Origin: VRUE01 sp963816785 | Lineage (GTDB): Bacteria; Actinomycetota; Thermoleophilia; Solirubrobacterales; 70-9 | Length of the DNA: 64,000 nucleotides | Direction: 5' to 3' | NCBI GenBank assembly: GCA_963816785.1 | Contig: CAWFLL010000004.1 | Coordinates: 310,001 to 374,000 of the forward strand | Part shown: in pieces, positions 1 through 8,301 of the stretch | How positions within the stretch are numbered: position 1 is the stretch's first letter | Layout: the number at the start of each line of letters is the position of its first letter | Position numbers and translations under genes: made by a program | Notes under the pieces: generated by a model | Seen by the model: only the letters and a program-made list of their open reading frames with translations | Told to the model about the DNA's origin: nothing | Database searches by the model: none

Positions 1-121
1 CCTCGCCGATGTCGTAGACGGTGACCCGGAGGCCGCAGTACGCGGTCTGATAGGCGATCTGGGAGCCCAGCACGCCTGTGCCCAGCACCGTCACGTTCTC
101 GATCTGGGGCTTGATGACCAT
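1..121 (-). CDS. 3-hydroxyacyl-CoA dehydrogenase, N-terminal part (cut by window edge)
   Basis: The gene reads leftward off the window. About 40 residues are visible: a short lead, then the Rossmann beta-alpha-beta start VTVLGTGVLGSQIAYQTA with its GxGxxG dinucleotide loop, then VTVYDI. This is the usual opening of NAD-dependent 3-hydroxyacyl-CoA dehydrogenases of beta-oxidation and butanoate metabolism. The ATG at 121 is preceded by a good AGGAGG ribosome site (about 128-133). The C-terminal catalytic domain is outside the window, so substrate chain length cannot be judged. A copy of the shared tripartite site lies about 125 bp upstream, facing this gene. Confidence 0.8.
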   Translation of the reverse strand, partial: MVIKPQIENVTVLGTGVLGSQIAYQTAYCGLRVTVYDIGE

Positions 122-245
122 TTCGTGCCTCCTTTTTCGAGTCGCTGGCCGCACAAGGTCACGCGACGCGAACCGTGCGGTTGCCCTGGGCGACGCTCAG
201 CTCCTTGTGGTCGCCCATCGGTCGCGGGAAGAGTTGCTCCCAGGT

Positions 246-280
246 GGGTGAATCCGCGTCGTCCAAGCTGAGTGATTCGC
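246..280 (-). promoter_or_regulatory. Tripartite regulatory site, copy A
   Basis: Read toward the leftward dehydrogenase gene, the site has GAATCACTC, then a degraded centre (GACGACG where other copies have GTGATGAC), then TTCACCC. It aligns with copies at 380, 7316, 8153, 8302, 11929 and 11984. It ends exactly where a duplicated pfkB fragment begins (279), so a recombination breakpoint may sit at its edge. Its function is inferred only from recurrence and orientation. Confidence 0.45.
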
Positions 281-362
281 GCTCGCGCTAGCGGCGCGAG
301 CCGGCGCGGCGTGCATGACCGGTCGCGGTCCATACGAACAGCAGCTGAGGACCGCGGTCTGA
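279..362 (+). pseudogene. Orphan 3' end of a PfkB-family kinase gene
   Basis: Translated from 279, this gives the last 27 residues of the PfkB kinase encoded at 3053-3880, with one visible residue difference (PYEQQLRTAV here, PYEGQLRTAV there), followed by the same TGA stop. No start codon or kinase body precedes it. It is therefore a remnant of a second pfkB copy, consistent with a past tandem duplication or rearrangement of the sugar-metabolism block. Nucleotide identity to 3797-3880 is very high, so the event is fairly recent. Confidence 0.8.
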
Positions 363-378
363 CCGCGCGAGCGCGGTC
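361..378. terminator. Perfect 7-bp hairpin after the pfkB remnant
   Basis: GACCGCG and CGCGGTC are perfectly paired around a CGAG loop, starting within the stop codon of the pfkB remnant. There is no T-tract, as is common in high-GC actinobacteria. It may be a terminator kept from the duplicated gene and would insulate zwf from upstream transcription. Confidence 0.4.
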
Positions 379-379
379 G

Positions 380-412
380 GGATCATCCAGATAGGATGAC
401 GCCTGCTCACCC
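380..412 (+). promoter_or_regulatory. Tripartite regulatory site upstream of zwf, copy B
   Basis: The site reads GATCATCC, then GGATGACGCC, then CTCACCC, and ends 29 bp before the zwf ATG. Its closest relative is the copy at 8302-8334: both contain GGATGACGC followed by GCTCACCC. It points toward the gene, as all copies do. So close to the ribosome site, it must overlap the promoter or the 5' end of the transcript. Confidence 0.5.
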
Positions 413-441
413 TCGCGCGAGCGACCCTCCCGGAGCACGTG

Positions 442-1890
442 ATGACATTCCAGGGCGAGCAGACACTTCTGATCCTCGGCGCCAGCGGCGACCTGGCGGC
501 GCGACTGCTCGTCCCCGGCCTGGGAAGCCTGATCGCCGACGGTGCCGTCGAGGGCGTCTCCTTGGTGGGCAGCGCCGCCCACGACTGGAACAACGAGCGC
601 TGGCGTTCCCGGGTGGCTGAGTCGTTTGCGGCCGCCGGTGCGACGAGTGAGCGGATCGACGCGGTCGCGGACTCCACGCCCTATATCAAGGCCGACGTCA
701 CCGCGGAGAGCGAGTGGCGGCGAGTGCTCGACGCCTGCCGCGGCAGTGTCGTGATCTACTTCGCGCTGCCGCCGGCCGTCACCGAGCGTGCCTGCCAGGC
801 CCTGACCGGCATCGATCTGCCACCGGGTACCCGGCTGGTCTTCGAGAAGCCGTTCGGAACGGACGCCGCCAGCGCGAGAGCCCTGAACCAGCTGGTGACT
901 CGCATCGTTCCCGAGGAGCGCGTCTTCCGGGTCGACCACTTCCTCGGGACCTCCACCGTCATGAACATCGCCGGCCTGCGGTTCGCGAACCGCATCTTCG
1001 AGCCGCTGATGTCCGCCGAGCACGTCGAGAGCGTGGACATCGTCTTCGACGAGACCCTCGGGCTGGAGGGTCGCGCCGGCTACTACGAGGGCACCGGCGC
1101 ACTGATTGACATGATCCAGAGCCACCTCCTCCAGGTGATGTCCGTCGTGGCAATGGATCCGCCGAGCACGATCGGCGAGCGCGACGTCCGCGACGCCAAG
1201 GCGGCCATCCTGCGCGCCTGCACTGTCCGGGACGGCGATCCGGTCGCCAACAGCTACCGCGCCCGCTATACGGCCGGAGAGGTCGACGGGCGCCGGCTGT
1301 CCTCCTACGTCGACGAGGACGGCGTCCGCGGCGACAGCACGACGGAGACGCTCGCCGAGGTCGTGCTCGAGATCGACACCTGGCGGTGGGCCGGGGTTCC
1401 GTTCCGGCTGCGCTCCGGCAAGGCACTCAGCAATCCGCGCCAGGAGGTGGTCGTCACCTTCAAGCGGGCCCCGCACATCCCGACGGGCCTCACCGGTGGC
1501 GATCAGCCGAACAGGCTACACATCGGCATCACCTTGGATGCCGGCCGCGTGACACTCGACCTCAACGTCAACGGCCCCGGCGACCCCCGGGAGATCGACC
1601 CGGTGACCATCGACACGGGCTTCGCACCGGGTGCGCTGCGCGAGTACGGCGAGGTACTCAAGAGCATCCTGGCCGGCGATTCGATCCTCTCGGTACGCGG
1701 CGACATGGCGGTCGAGAGCTGGCGAATCATCGAGCCGGTCCTCGAGGCATGGCGAGACGACCGGGTGCCGCTGGAGGAATACCCCGCCGGCAGCACGGGG
1801 CCTGACGGGTGGCCGCTCTCGTGGGTGTCGCCGGCCCCCGCCTCCGTCGCCACCCCGCAACGCGTCGCGGTGGATAGCGATGACGGCTGA
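442..1890 (+). CDS. zwf: Glucose-6-phosphate 1-dehydrogenase
   Basis: It oxidises glucose 6-phosphate to 6-phosphogluconolactone with NADP+, the entry to the oxidative pentose phosphate pathway, in the cytoplasm. The N-terminal dinucleotide loop LILGASGDLAARLL, the EKPFGTD segment and the VDHFLG catalytic-His motif are all visible; the roughly 480-residue length matches the family. The canonical motif is DHYLGK, and here the Lys that contacts the substrate phosphate is Thr (DHFLGTS), which is unusual. GTG at 439 and ATG at 442 are both possible starts; 442 is chosen because GGAG at 432-435 is well spaced for it. The gene overlaps the downstream epimerase by 11 bp, suggesting an operon. Confidence 0.93.
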   Translation: MTFQGEQTLLILGASGDLAARLLVPGLGSLIADGAVEGVSLVGSAAHDWNNERWRSRVAESFAAAGATSERIDAVADSTPYIKADVTAESEWRRVLDACRGSVVIYFALPPAVTERACQALTGIDLPPGTRLVFEKPFGTDAASARALNQLVTRIVPEERVFRVDHFLGTSTVMNIAGLRFANRIFEPLMSAEHVESVDIVFDETLGLEGRAGYYEGTGALIDMIQSHLLQVMSVVAMDPPSTIGERDVRDAKAAILRACTVRDGDPVANSYRARYTAGEVDGRRLSSYVDEDGVRGDSTTETLAEVVLEIDTWRWAGVPFRLRSGKALSNPRQEVVVTFKRAPHIPTGLTGGDQPNRLHIGITLDAGRVTLDLNVNGPGDPREIDPVTIDTGFAPGALREYGEVLKSILAGDSILSVRGDMAVESWRIIEPVLEAWRDDRVPLEEYPAGSTGPDGWPLSWVSPAPASVATPQRVAVDSDDG

Positions 1891-2818
1891 GACGAGATCC
1901 CCAGCGAGAGCCCTTCCTTCGGGCGAGCAGTTCGAGATCAACGCCGGAGGGCAGCGCGCCACCATCGTCGAGGTCGGTGGCGGCCTCAGGGAGTATGTGG
2001 TGGACGGTCGTCCCGTGCTCGAGCCCTATGCGGCTGACCGGATGCGCGACGGCGCCCACGGCGCGCCGCTCATCCCGTGGCCCAACCGACTCGAGGACGG
2101 CCGGTACTCCTTCGACGGCACGACCTATCAGGTGCCGCTGACCGAGCCGGAGAAGCGGAACGCCATCCACGGGTTCCTGCTCTGGCAGCCGTGGGAGGCA
2201 ACCGAACGCGATGCCGATCGCGTCGTGATGAAGACGCACCTCTATCCGCGTGAGGGCTACCCGTTCACGCTCGGGATCCGGATCTCCTACGAGCTCGGGC
2301 CCAAAGGCCTCACGGTCGCCACGACTGCCGAGAACCTCGGCGCCCGTGCCTGTCCCTATGGACACGGCCAGCATCCCTACCTCTCGCCCGGTAGCGGCCT
2401 CATCGACGCCTGCACGCTGCAGCTGAGCGGCAGTACGCGGATCGTCACCGACTCCGAGCGCCAACTGCCGACCGGCCGCGAACCCGTCGAAGGTACGGAC
2501 TTCGACTTCCTGGAGCCGCGAGGCGTGGGCGAGGCTCGCATCGACCACGCGTTCACCGATCTCGCCCGCGACGACGGCGGCCGGGCGTGGACCCGGCTCT
2601 GGGGGCCCGACGGGGGATGCGCGGAGCTCTGGGTCGATGCCAGGTACGGCTTCGTCGAGACCTATACAGGCGACACCCTCGCCCCCGACCGCGCGCGCCG
2701 GGGCCTCGGGACCGAGCCGATGACTTGTCCGCCGAACGGGTTCGCCAGCGGCGACCACGTTCTCCGGTTGGAACCGGGCGAATCCGTGACCGCCACCTGG
2801 GGGGCCTGCCTCTCATGA
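1880..2818 (+). CDS. Aldose 1-epimerase (galactose mutarotase family)
   Basis: A 312-residue beta-sandwich epimerase interconverting alpha and beta anomers of hexoses, or possibly a glucose-6-phosphate 1-epimerase, since it is coupled to G6PDH. Family landmarks are IPWPNRL, the HGFLLWQPW histidine, the GHGQHPYL histidine, and the late Y-x-F-V-E-T-Y-T segment with the catalytic acid. It starts inside the zwf 3' end (11-bp overlap), so it is probably translationally coupled. Its first 25 or so codons are duplicated as a fragment at 3885-3947. The natural sugar cannot be determined from sequence. Confidence 0.88.
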   Translation: MTAETRSPARALPSGEQFEINAGGQRATIVEVGGGLREYVVDGRPVLEPYAADRMRDGAHGAPLIPWPNRLEDGRYSFDGTTYQVPLTEPEKRNAIHGFLLWQPWEATERDADRVVMKTHLYPREGYPFTLGIRISYELGPKGLTVATTAENLGARACPYGHGQHPYLSPGSGLIDACTLQLSGSTRIVTDSERQLPTGREPVEGTDFDFLEPRGVGEARIDHAFTDLARDDGGRAWTRLWGPDGGCAELWVDARYGFVETYTGDTLAPDRARRGLGTEPMTCPPNGFASGDHVLRLEPGESVTATWGACLS

Positions 2819-2916
2819 ACACGCAAGCCGATCGACACTTCGCCGCGCTCGGCGGCGCGCATCTCGTCCCCTCTTCCATCAGCGCCCAGATCCGCAAGCT
2901 CGGCGAGCTGGTGTAG
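2815..2916 (+). CDS. 33-residue ORF coupled to the epimerase stop
   Basis: The ATG overlaps the epimerase TGA (ATGA), a typical coupling arrangement, and encodes MNTQADRHFAALGG and onward, ending LGELV. I do not recognise it. It may be a real small protein or the truncated beginning of a gene whose remainder was lost in the rearrangement that left pfkB and epimerase fragments around this block. No domain can be assigned. Confidence 0.35.
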   Translation: MNTQADRHFAALGGAHLVPSSISAQIRKLGELV

Positions 2917-3052
2917 GACGGAGGCCGGTCACGCGGCCGGTTCGACGGACCGCTAACGGGTGCCGTTCGTTCGCTTCGGCCCGTACTGGTGATACTCGCG
3001 CGGCGCGAGATCAAAACGCCAGGGGGCTTTCTTGTGACACTCTCAGGCCGGA

Positions 3053-3880
3053 ATGAGGGTCGCCGTCGTCGGGCACGTCGAGTGGATCGAGTTCGCGCGC
3101 GTCGAGCACGTGCCCGCGCCCGGCGAGATCGTCCACGCGCACGAGGCATGGCAGGAGGTCGGCGGTGGCGGCGCCGTCGCCGCGGTTCAGCTCGCCCGGC
3201 TCGCGGGCACCTGCCTGTTCCTGACCGCACTCGGCGACGACCCGCTCGGTCACAGGGCGTACCGCGCGCTGGACGCCCTGGGCGTTCGGGTCGTTGCCTC
3301 GTGGCGCTCCGAGCCTCAGCGGAGGGCGTTCGTCCACGTCGACGCCGGCGCGGAGCGCACGATCACCGTGCTCGGCAAGCGCGTCGGGCCGCGCAGGGGC
3401 GACCCGCTGCCGTGGAAGGAACTCGACGGCGCCGACGCCGTGTACTTTACGGCGGGCGACGCGGGGGCGGTGCGGGCGGCACGGCGCGCGCGCAAGCTCG
3501 TCTCGACGGTGCGCGCGATCGAGCCGCTGAGGGAGGCCTCCGTCCCGCTCGACGCGCTGGTGTCGAGCGCCACGGACCAGGGCGAGCGCTACGCGGCCGG
3601 GGAGCTCGATCCATCGCCTGCGTTCGTCGTTCGCACCGCCGGCGCTTCCGGAGGTGAGGTGATCGCAGCCAATGGACGGACCAGCAGATGGAAGGCGGCG
3701 CCATTGCCGGGACCGGCCGTGGATTCTTACGGCGCGGGCGACTCGTTCGCTGCCGGCCTTACCTACGCCCTCGGGGAGGGCCGTCACGTCGAAGATGCGC
3801 TCGCGCTCGCGGCGCGAGCCGGGGCGGCGTGCATGACCGGCCGCGGTCCATACGAAGGACAGCTGAGGACCGCGGTCTGA
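3053..3880 (+). CDS. PfkB-family carbohydrate kinase
   Basis: A 275-residue ribokinase-fold ATP-dependent sugar kinase. The N-terminal VGHVEWIEFARVEHVPAPGEIVHA strand region and a glycine-rich GGGGAVAAVQLARL match the family. The C-terminal anion-hole/catalytic-base motif DSYGAGDSFAAG corresponds to the PfkB signature DTxGAGD. The substrate is unknown; candidates are fructose, ribose or a nucleoside. The stop is followed directly by a fragment of the epimerase gene (3885-3947), and its own last 27 codons recur at 279-362, so this gene lies at a rearrangement boundary. Confidence 0.88.
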   Translation: MRVAVVGHVEWIEFARVEHVPAPGEIVHAHEAWQEVGGGGAVAAVQLARLAGTCLFLTALGDDPLGHRAYRALDALGVRVVASWRSEPQRRAFVHVDAGAERTITVLGKRVGPRRGDPLPWKELDGADAVYFTAGDAGAVRAARRARKLVSTVRAIEPLREASVPLDALVSSATDQGERYAAGELDPSPAFVVRTAGASGGEVIAANGRTSRWKAAPLPGPAVDSYGAGDSFAAGLTYALGEGRHVEDALALAARAGAACMTGRGPYEGQLRTAV

Positions 3881-3884
3881 CCGG

Positions 3885-3947
3885 GCAGTTCGAGATCAAC
3901 CCCGGAGGGCAGCGCGCCACGATCGTCGAGGTTGGTGGAGCCCTCGG
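3885..3947 (+). pseudogene. Orphan 5' fragment of the aldose epimerase gene
   Basis: Immediately after the pfkB stop the DNA encodes QFEINPGGQRATIVEVGG, which matches residues about 16-33 of the epimerase at 1880-2818 (QFEINAGGQRATIVEVGG). The match ends near the stop codon of the convergent permease gene. Together with the pfkB tail at 279, it shows that a second pfkB-epimerase junction once existed. Confidence 0.8.
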
Positions 3948-3948
3948 C

Positions 3949-5157
3949 TCAGCTCGGAAGCCCGAGGACCGCTACCACGGCCATCGCCAACGCGATGCCG
4001 GCGAAGAAGGCGACCCAGGCCCATCTCTCGGCCCGCCAGGCGAGCCGTCCGGCGATCAACGCCTGCGACAGGTAGTAGGCGGCGAACACCCGGGAGGCCA
4101 GCGCCACTGCCGAGCTGACGTCGGTGAGCAGCACGAAAAGAATCGCCGGGACCAAGAACAGCGGGAATGTCCACTGCCTGGGCACCCGATCGCCGAGCTG
4201 CCCGGCGAGCATCTCGGTCCGGGTCTCGGTGTCGTTCACGATCGCCGATAACTGGCTGCCGAGCGCCGCGGCCATGATCAGGAACGGCAGAAAGACGCTG
4301 ACCTGCTTGGAGACCTCGAAGATCGCCGTCACGTCGTCGGGAGCCTTGACGGTGGCGAAGAGGATCAGCGAGAAGGCGACGAACAGGACGTACACCGCCG
4401 ACGAGATGTACTGAGCGGAGCGCATCGTCTTGACCCGCATGTCTGCGGAGAAGTAGGCGCCGATGTAACGGGAGGACTCGAACCCCTGGACGAGCACGAA
4501 GAGTCCGAGCAGCTTGCGGAACGCTTCATCATCGGCGGGGGCGTTGAAGTGGGGCAAGTCGAAGTCGCCGCCGACCAGCCGCTGGACGTTGTAGGCGGCG
4601 AAGGCGACCAGGACCGCGGCGATCGCCGACAGGTTGAACGCCGTGGTCTTGTTGCCCAGGTCGTTGAGTGCCATCAGGCCCTTTGCGAAGCCGTAGATCA
4701 TGAGGATGCCGAGCAGCAGTGCGGCGGTAGCGGTGACGAGTCCGGGCGAGTAGAGGTCACCCAACGGCAGCCACACCAGCGTCATCAGCAGCTGGGCGTA
4801 GTAGCCGACGTTCACCACCGAGGCGGCGAGCAGCGCCCAGAGCGCGATGGAGTTCCACCGGTGCAGCGGATCGGGCTTGCCGATCAGCGGCTCGTAGTTG
4901 TTGATGTTGTAGGAGATCGCGAAGCCGGTGAGGATCGCGAGCAGGCAGAGCCCGAGCATGGCCCAGGTGGCGTCGTAGCCGAACAGGAGGATGATCACCG
5001 GCGAGAAGACGATGAAGCCGACGTCCATGATCTCGCCGAGGGGCACCACCGTCGCCTTGTAGGTGCCCGACTCCTGGACCTTCGGCCGGTAGAGGAGCCA
5101 GGCGAGTCCCGCCAGGGTGACCACCGCGATGATGCTGTTGAGTAGGCCGGCGCTCAT
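3949..5157 (-). CDS. Polytopic membrane protein, probable APC-type transporter
   Basis: A 402-residue hydrophobic protein with about 11 predicted membrane segments, for example VGFIVFSPVIILLFGYD, WAMLGLCLLAILTGFAIS and ISSAVYVLFVAFSLILFATV. No charged catalytic motif is visible. A conserved-looking polar stretch LSAIVNDTETRTEML lies between late helices. Length and layout resemble amino-acid/polyamine/cation or Nramp-like LeuT-fold carriers, but I cannot name a substrate. It lies upstream of the GH15 hydrolase on the same strand order, separated by about 36 bp. The stop codon abuts the epimerase fragment. Confidence 0.6.
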   Translation of the reverse strand: MSAGLLNSIIAVVTLAGLAWLLYRPKVQESGTYKATVVPLGEIMDVGFIVFSPVIILLFGYDATWAMLGLCLLAILTGFAISYNINNYEPLIGKPDPLHRWNSIALWALLAASVVNVGYYAQLLMTLVWLPLGDLYSPGLVTATAALLLGILMIYGFAKGLMALNDLGNKTTAFNLSAIAAVLVAFAAYNVQRLVGGDFDLPHFNAPADDEAFRKLLGLFVLVQGFESSRYIGAYFSADMRVKTMRSAQYISSAVYVLFVAFSLILFATVKAPDDVTAIFEVSKQVSVFLPFLIMAAALGSQLSAIVNDTETRTEMLAGQLGDRVPRQWTFPLFLVPAILFVLLTDVSSAVALASRVFAAYYLSQALIAGRLAWRAERWAWVAFFAGIALAMAVVAVLGLPS

Positions 5158-5193
5158 CCCATGCCCTGGAGGTGGGGAGTAGAGCCTCGCCCG

Positions 5194-7234
5194 TCAGGGG
5201 CCGTCAGGTCGCTCGTGGATTCGAATCCCACCCGCTCCACCTGATGACCCCGAAAAGGAGCTTGCCACCCGGAACTCCTGCACAGTCTCGGCGACGATGA
5301 TCCGGGCGGCGGCCTCGATCAGCGCCAGGTGGGAGAACGCCTGTGGGAAGTTCCCGAGGTGGCGGCCCGTGCCGGGGTCGAACTCCTCGGCGTAGAGGCC
5401 AAGCGGGGAGGAGATGCGGAGCAGCCGGTCCATCAGGTCGCGGGCGCGCTGCCATTCGCCCACGATCGCAAGCGCCGAGACAAGCCAGAACGAGCAGATC
5501 AAGAAGCTCCCCTCCTTGCCGGATAGGCCGTCGTCAAGCTCGCCTGTCCGATAGCGCAGCACGAAGCCGTCCTCGGTCAGGTCGTCCTCGATCGCCTCGA
5601 CCGACTTGCGCAGTCGTTCGTCATCCGGGGGCAGGAAGCCGAAGAGCGCCGCAAGCAGCGTGGACGCATCGAGCGCGTCGGTGTCGTAGTGCTGACAGAG
5701 AACACCGTCTCGGATTCCGTGCTCGAGAATGTCCTCCTTGATCTCATCCGCGGTCCCAGCCCATTTCGACTCGAGCTCAGGATCGCCGCGAATCGCTGCG
5801 AGCCTCGACGCACGGTCCAAGGCCACCCAGCACATCAGCTTCGAGGAGACGTAGTGCCGGGGCTTGCCGCGGGCCTCCCAGATTCCTTGGTCCGGCTTCC
5901 TCCACACCGCGCTTGCACACTCGGCCTGTGACTGGACGATCGGCCACAGCCTTCTCGGCAGGCGCCCTGAGTGTCGCGTGTGCAGGAGGATCGAGTCGAG
6001 GACCGCGCCGAAGACGTCGTTCTGGCGCTGGTCGAAGGCGGCGTTTCCGACCCGCACCGGTTTCGCCCCCGCGTAGCCGGACAACTCGTCTCGCGTGGAC
6101 TCGGTGAGGTCGCGTCTGCCGTCGATCCCGTACATGATCTGCAACGCACCGTCGTCGTTCGGCTCCAGATCGGCGACGAACTGCACGAACTCGTCGGCTT
6201 CCCAGTCGAGGTTCAGAAATTGGAGCGCCCGCAGGGTGAAGGTGGCGTCGCGGATCCAGGTGAAGCGATAGTCCCAGTTGCGTTCCCCGCCGGGGGTCTC
6301 GGGCAGGGAGGTGGTGAGCGCCGCGACCGTGGCGCCGGTCGGCATGTACGTCAGCCCCTTGATCGTCAGAGCGGAGCGCTGGACGGGCTGCCGGAACCGA
6401 TGGTCGGGCAGCAGCGCCCGTCCCAGCCACGTCACGCCAGAAGCGAGTCGTGGCCGCCAGGCGGGCGTTCGCCTGGTCGACGTTCTCGGGTGAGACGAGT
6501 TGATCTGCCCATGACAGCGAGCAGTACGCCTGCTCACCCTTCGTCAGGGTATGCCGCGCCCGGACCGTGTCTCCCTCGATGCCGAGGGCCATGTCGGTTC
6601 GCAGGCGGACCGTCTGCTCGGCGCCTGTGGCGTCCGCGACGTGACGGTCGCCTTCGACCAGGGACCACTCCGCCGGCGTTCGTCCATAGTCGAATACGGG
6701 CTCGCAGATGAGCTCGACTTCGACGCTTCCCTCGAGGCAGAGCACATTGCGCACGAGCATGTGGTCGGCGTCGTCGTCTGCCGGCGGGCGCGTGTGGGGT
6801 GTGACCTCGTCCTCGCCGCCCCCCGGACCCATGGTGAGCGCGTCGCGGACCAGAATCCAGCCCGTCGGCGTGTTCCAGGTGGTTCCCAGCGTGTTCGTCC
6901 CCGGCTCGTAGCTCCGGGCGGTGGGAACGTGGATCCCGAACGGCCCCACCCGGAAGGTCCCGGCCTCACGATCGAGCAGGCTCCCGAAGATGCTCTGCGA
7001 GTCGAAGCTCGGAACACAGAGCCAATCGACGGCGCCGTCGGGTGCGACGAGCGCTCCGGTATGGCAGTTCGAGAGGAACGCGTAATCGGCGATCGGAGGG
7101 AATGGCGACGGAGCTGCAGCGGATTGCGGACTCCGCTCCGGCAGTGCCCGCGACGGCGGCTCAGACCTCTCGGGACCCGCCCCCCTCAGCGGCTTTGGAC
7201 CTTGCCCTCGACCCAGTTGCCATCCCAGAATCAC
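5194..7234 (-). CDS. Glycoside hydrolase family 15 protein (glucoamylase/trehalase-like), frameshifted
   Basis: The two frames together give a roughly 680-residue cytoplasmic GH15 enzyme. The N-terminal beta-sandwich part contains PPIADYAFLSNCHTGALV and DGAVDWLCVPSFDS. The (alpha/alpha)6 barrel part contains PTGATVAALTTSLPE, RNWDYRFTWIRDA and the late FPQAFSHLALIEAA. The likely reaction is hydrolysis of an alpha-glucoside such as trehalose or maltooligosaccharide. A single extra base near 6432 (after ...TRFWRD, before WLGRALLP) breaks the frame. The GTG at 7234 has GGAGG close upstream. The last residues are encoded by a tRNA-like 3' end (5211-5241). Regulatory copy C lies about 80 bp upstream. 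Confidence 0.85.
5211..5241 (+). repeat. tRNA/tmRNA-like 3'-end fragment (possible attachment scar)
   Basis: The + strand shows a T-arm with TTCGAAT loop between GTGGA and CCCAC, then CCGCTCC-ACC, which looks like the 3' strand of an acceptor stem with discriminator and partial CCA. No D-arm or anticodon arm precedes it. The CTCCACC ending resembles tmRNA or a serine-type tRNA. It lies inside the last codons of the GH15 gene, as expected if an element using a tRNA/tmRNA 3' end as its attachment site recombined here. Confidence 0.5.
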
Positions 7235-7315
7235 CAGCCTCCGTAGAGCTTCTCGTAGCTATTTTACTGTCCTCTTTGTGCGCGGCCATTGAGGCCCACA
7301 GCGTCCGGGTTGGTT

Positions 7316-7350
7316 GGGTGATTTGTCATCACCCAGTTCGAGGGATTGTC
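7316..7350 (-). promoter_or_regulatory. Tripartite regulatory site upstream of the GH15 gene, copy C
   Basis: On the + strand GGGTGAT (7316-7322) and ATCACCC (7328-7334) form a perfect 7-bp inverted repeat with a 5-base spacer, followed by a GGGATTG half. Read toward the gene it is AATCCCTC, then GGTGATGAC, then ATCACCC. It begins about 82 bp from the GTG start, almost the same distance as copy D from the HdeD gene. Confidence 0.6.
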
Positions 7351-7429
7351 CGCGACCGGGGGCGCAGGAGAGCCCGATCCGCCACGACGGCCTCATACCG
7401 CGCCCGTGTAGCCGCTCTGGCCAGCCCTG

Positions 7430-8077
7430 CTAGGACGACCTGGACGGCGGCTCGACCTCCTTGTTTACCTCGCGGATCTCGAACGCGCGTACGACGTCGA
7501 CGATCCCCTCCATCAGGGCCCAGATGCCCGCGAACACGAGGAGCAGATAGGCCTTGTCGATCCAGAACTGTCCGGCGGTCCAGAACCCAAGGACCGTCAT
7601 CGAGATGCCGGTGATCAGGCCGAGCCACCAGAGTGAATTGATCGGCCTCTCCTGGAACGCACGGACGATCCACCACATTCCGATGAGCAGGAAGAGGAAG
7701 CCGAGCATGTCCGCAAGCCCGGCAAAAGTGTTCTCGGGGCTTATGAACGAGGCGATCGCAGCGCCGAAGAACAGCACCGCGAACAATCCCGCGACCCAGC
7801 GCCATGCCGTGGACAGTCCGAGATTCTCGAGCGCCTCGCGCGGTGCGGACGCGATGGCCACGTTCTGCACCCCCGCGAACGTAAACATGAACCCGACGAG
7901 GACGCCGACGGTGGTCACCGAGGCCTGGTCGAACTGGAGGAGCACCACCGAGATCGCGATCCAGGCGATTCCAGCAACCAGCCAGAGCCACCAGTAACCG
8001 GTGAACTTGCTCACCGCTTGCGCCGCCGGCCCCGTCAGTGGTCTTTCGAACCGGGGATCTGCTGCGTGTTCACTCAT
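7430..8077 (-). CDS. HdeD-family membrane protein (DUF308)
   Basis: A 215-residue membrane protein with six regularly spaced hydrophobic helices in three hairpins, including YWWLWLVAGIAWIAISVVLL, GVLVGFMFTFAGVQNVAIA and LGFLFLLIGMWWIVRAF. This repeated layout with Trp/Gly-rich helices is characteristic of HdeD/DUF308 proteins, which in enterobacteria are linked to acid resistance; the role here is inferred. The ATG at 8077 has AAAAGGAG just upstream. Copy D of the regulatory site is about 76 bp upstream, and a divergent coiled-coil gene has its own site in the same spacer. Confidence 0.85.
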   Translation of the reverse strand: MSEHAADPRFERPLTGPAAQAVSKFTGYWWLWLVAGIAWIAISVVLLQFDQASVTTVGVLVGFMFTFAGVQNVAIASAPREALENLGLSTAWRWVAGLFAVLFFGAAIASFISPENTFAGLADMLGFLFLLIGMWWIVRAFQERPINSLWWLGLITGISMTVLGFWTAGQFWIDKAYLLLVFAGIWALMEGIVDVVRAFEIREVNKEVEPPSRSS

Positions 8078-8152
8078 AGCTTCTCCTTTTGGGTAGGCGC
8101 CACGAAGCAGCGCCTTATCGGGTATTGATGCCAGTGAGCCTGAACCCGGGCG

Positions 8153-8187
8153 CGGTGATCCGTCATCACCAACTTTGAGTGATTCGG
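8153..8187 (-). promoter_or_regulatory. Tripartite regulatory site upstream of HdeD, copy D
   Basis: On the + strand GGTGAT (8154-8159), spacer CCGTC, ATCACC (8165-8170), then TTTGAGTGATTCGG. Read toward the HdeD gene: GAATCACTC, GGTGATGAC, GATCACC. It is one of the best-conserved copies. It shares the 301-bp divergent spacer with copy B' at 8302-8334, which faces the other way. Confidence 0.6.
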
Positions 8188-8301
8188 CTTCGGGACCAGC
8201 CGTGCTGCCACGTGCGGCCGGGGCGGCATCCGTGCCACGCGCCGAGTGGCAGCGCGGCCGAGGCGATGACGGCGAAGAGGACAGCCTTGCCGATGCTCGG
8301 A

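Noticed and set aside
5971..6711. Long + strand ORF opposite the GH15 gene
   Set aside because: It is antisense to well-conserved GH15 sequence, has Arg/Pro/Gly-rich shadow composition and no ribosome site. Similar antisense ORFs at 1727-2758, 10128-11606, 22420-23562, 43690-44898 and 53637-55193 were dismissed for the same reason.
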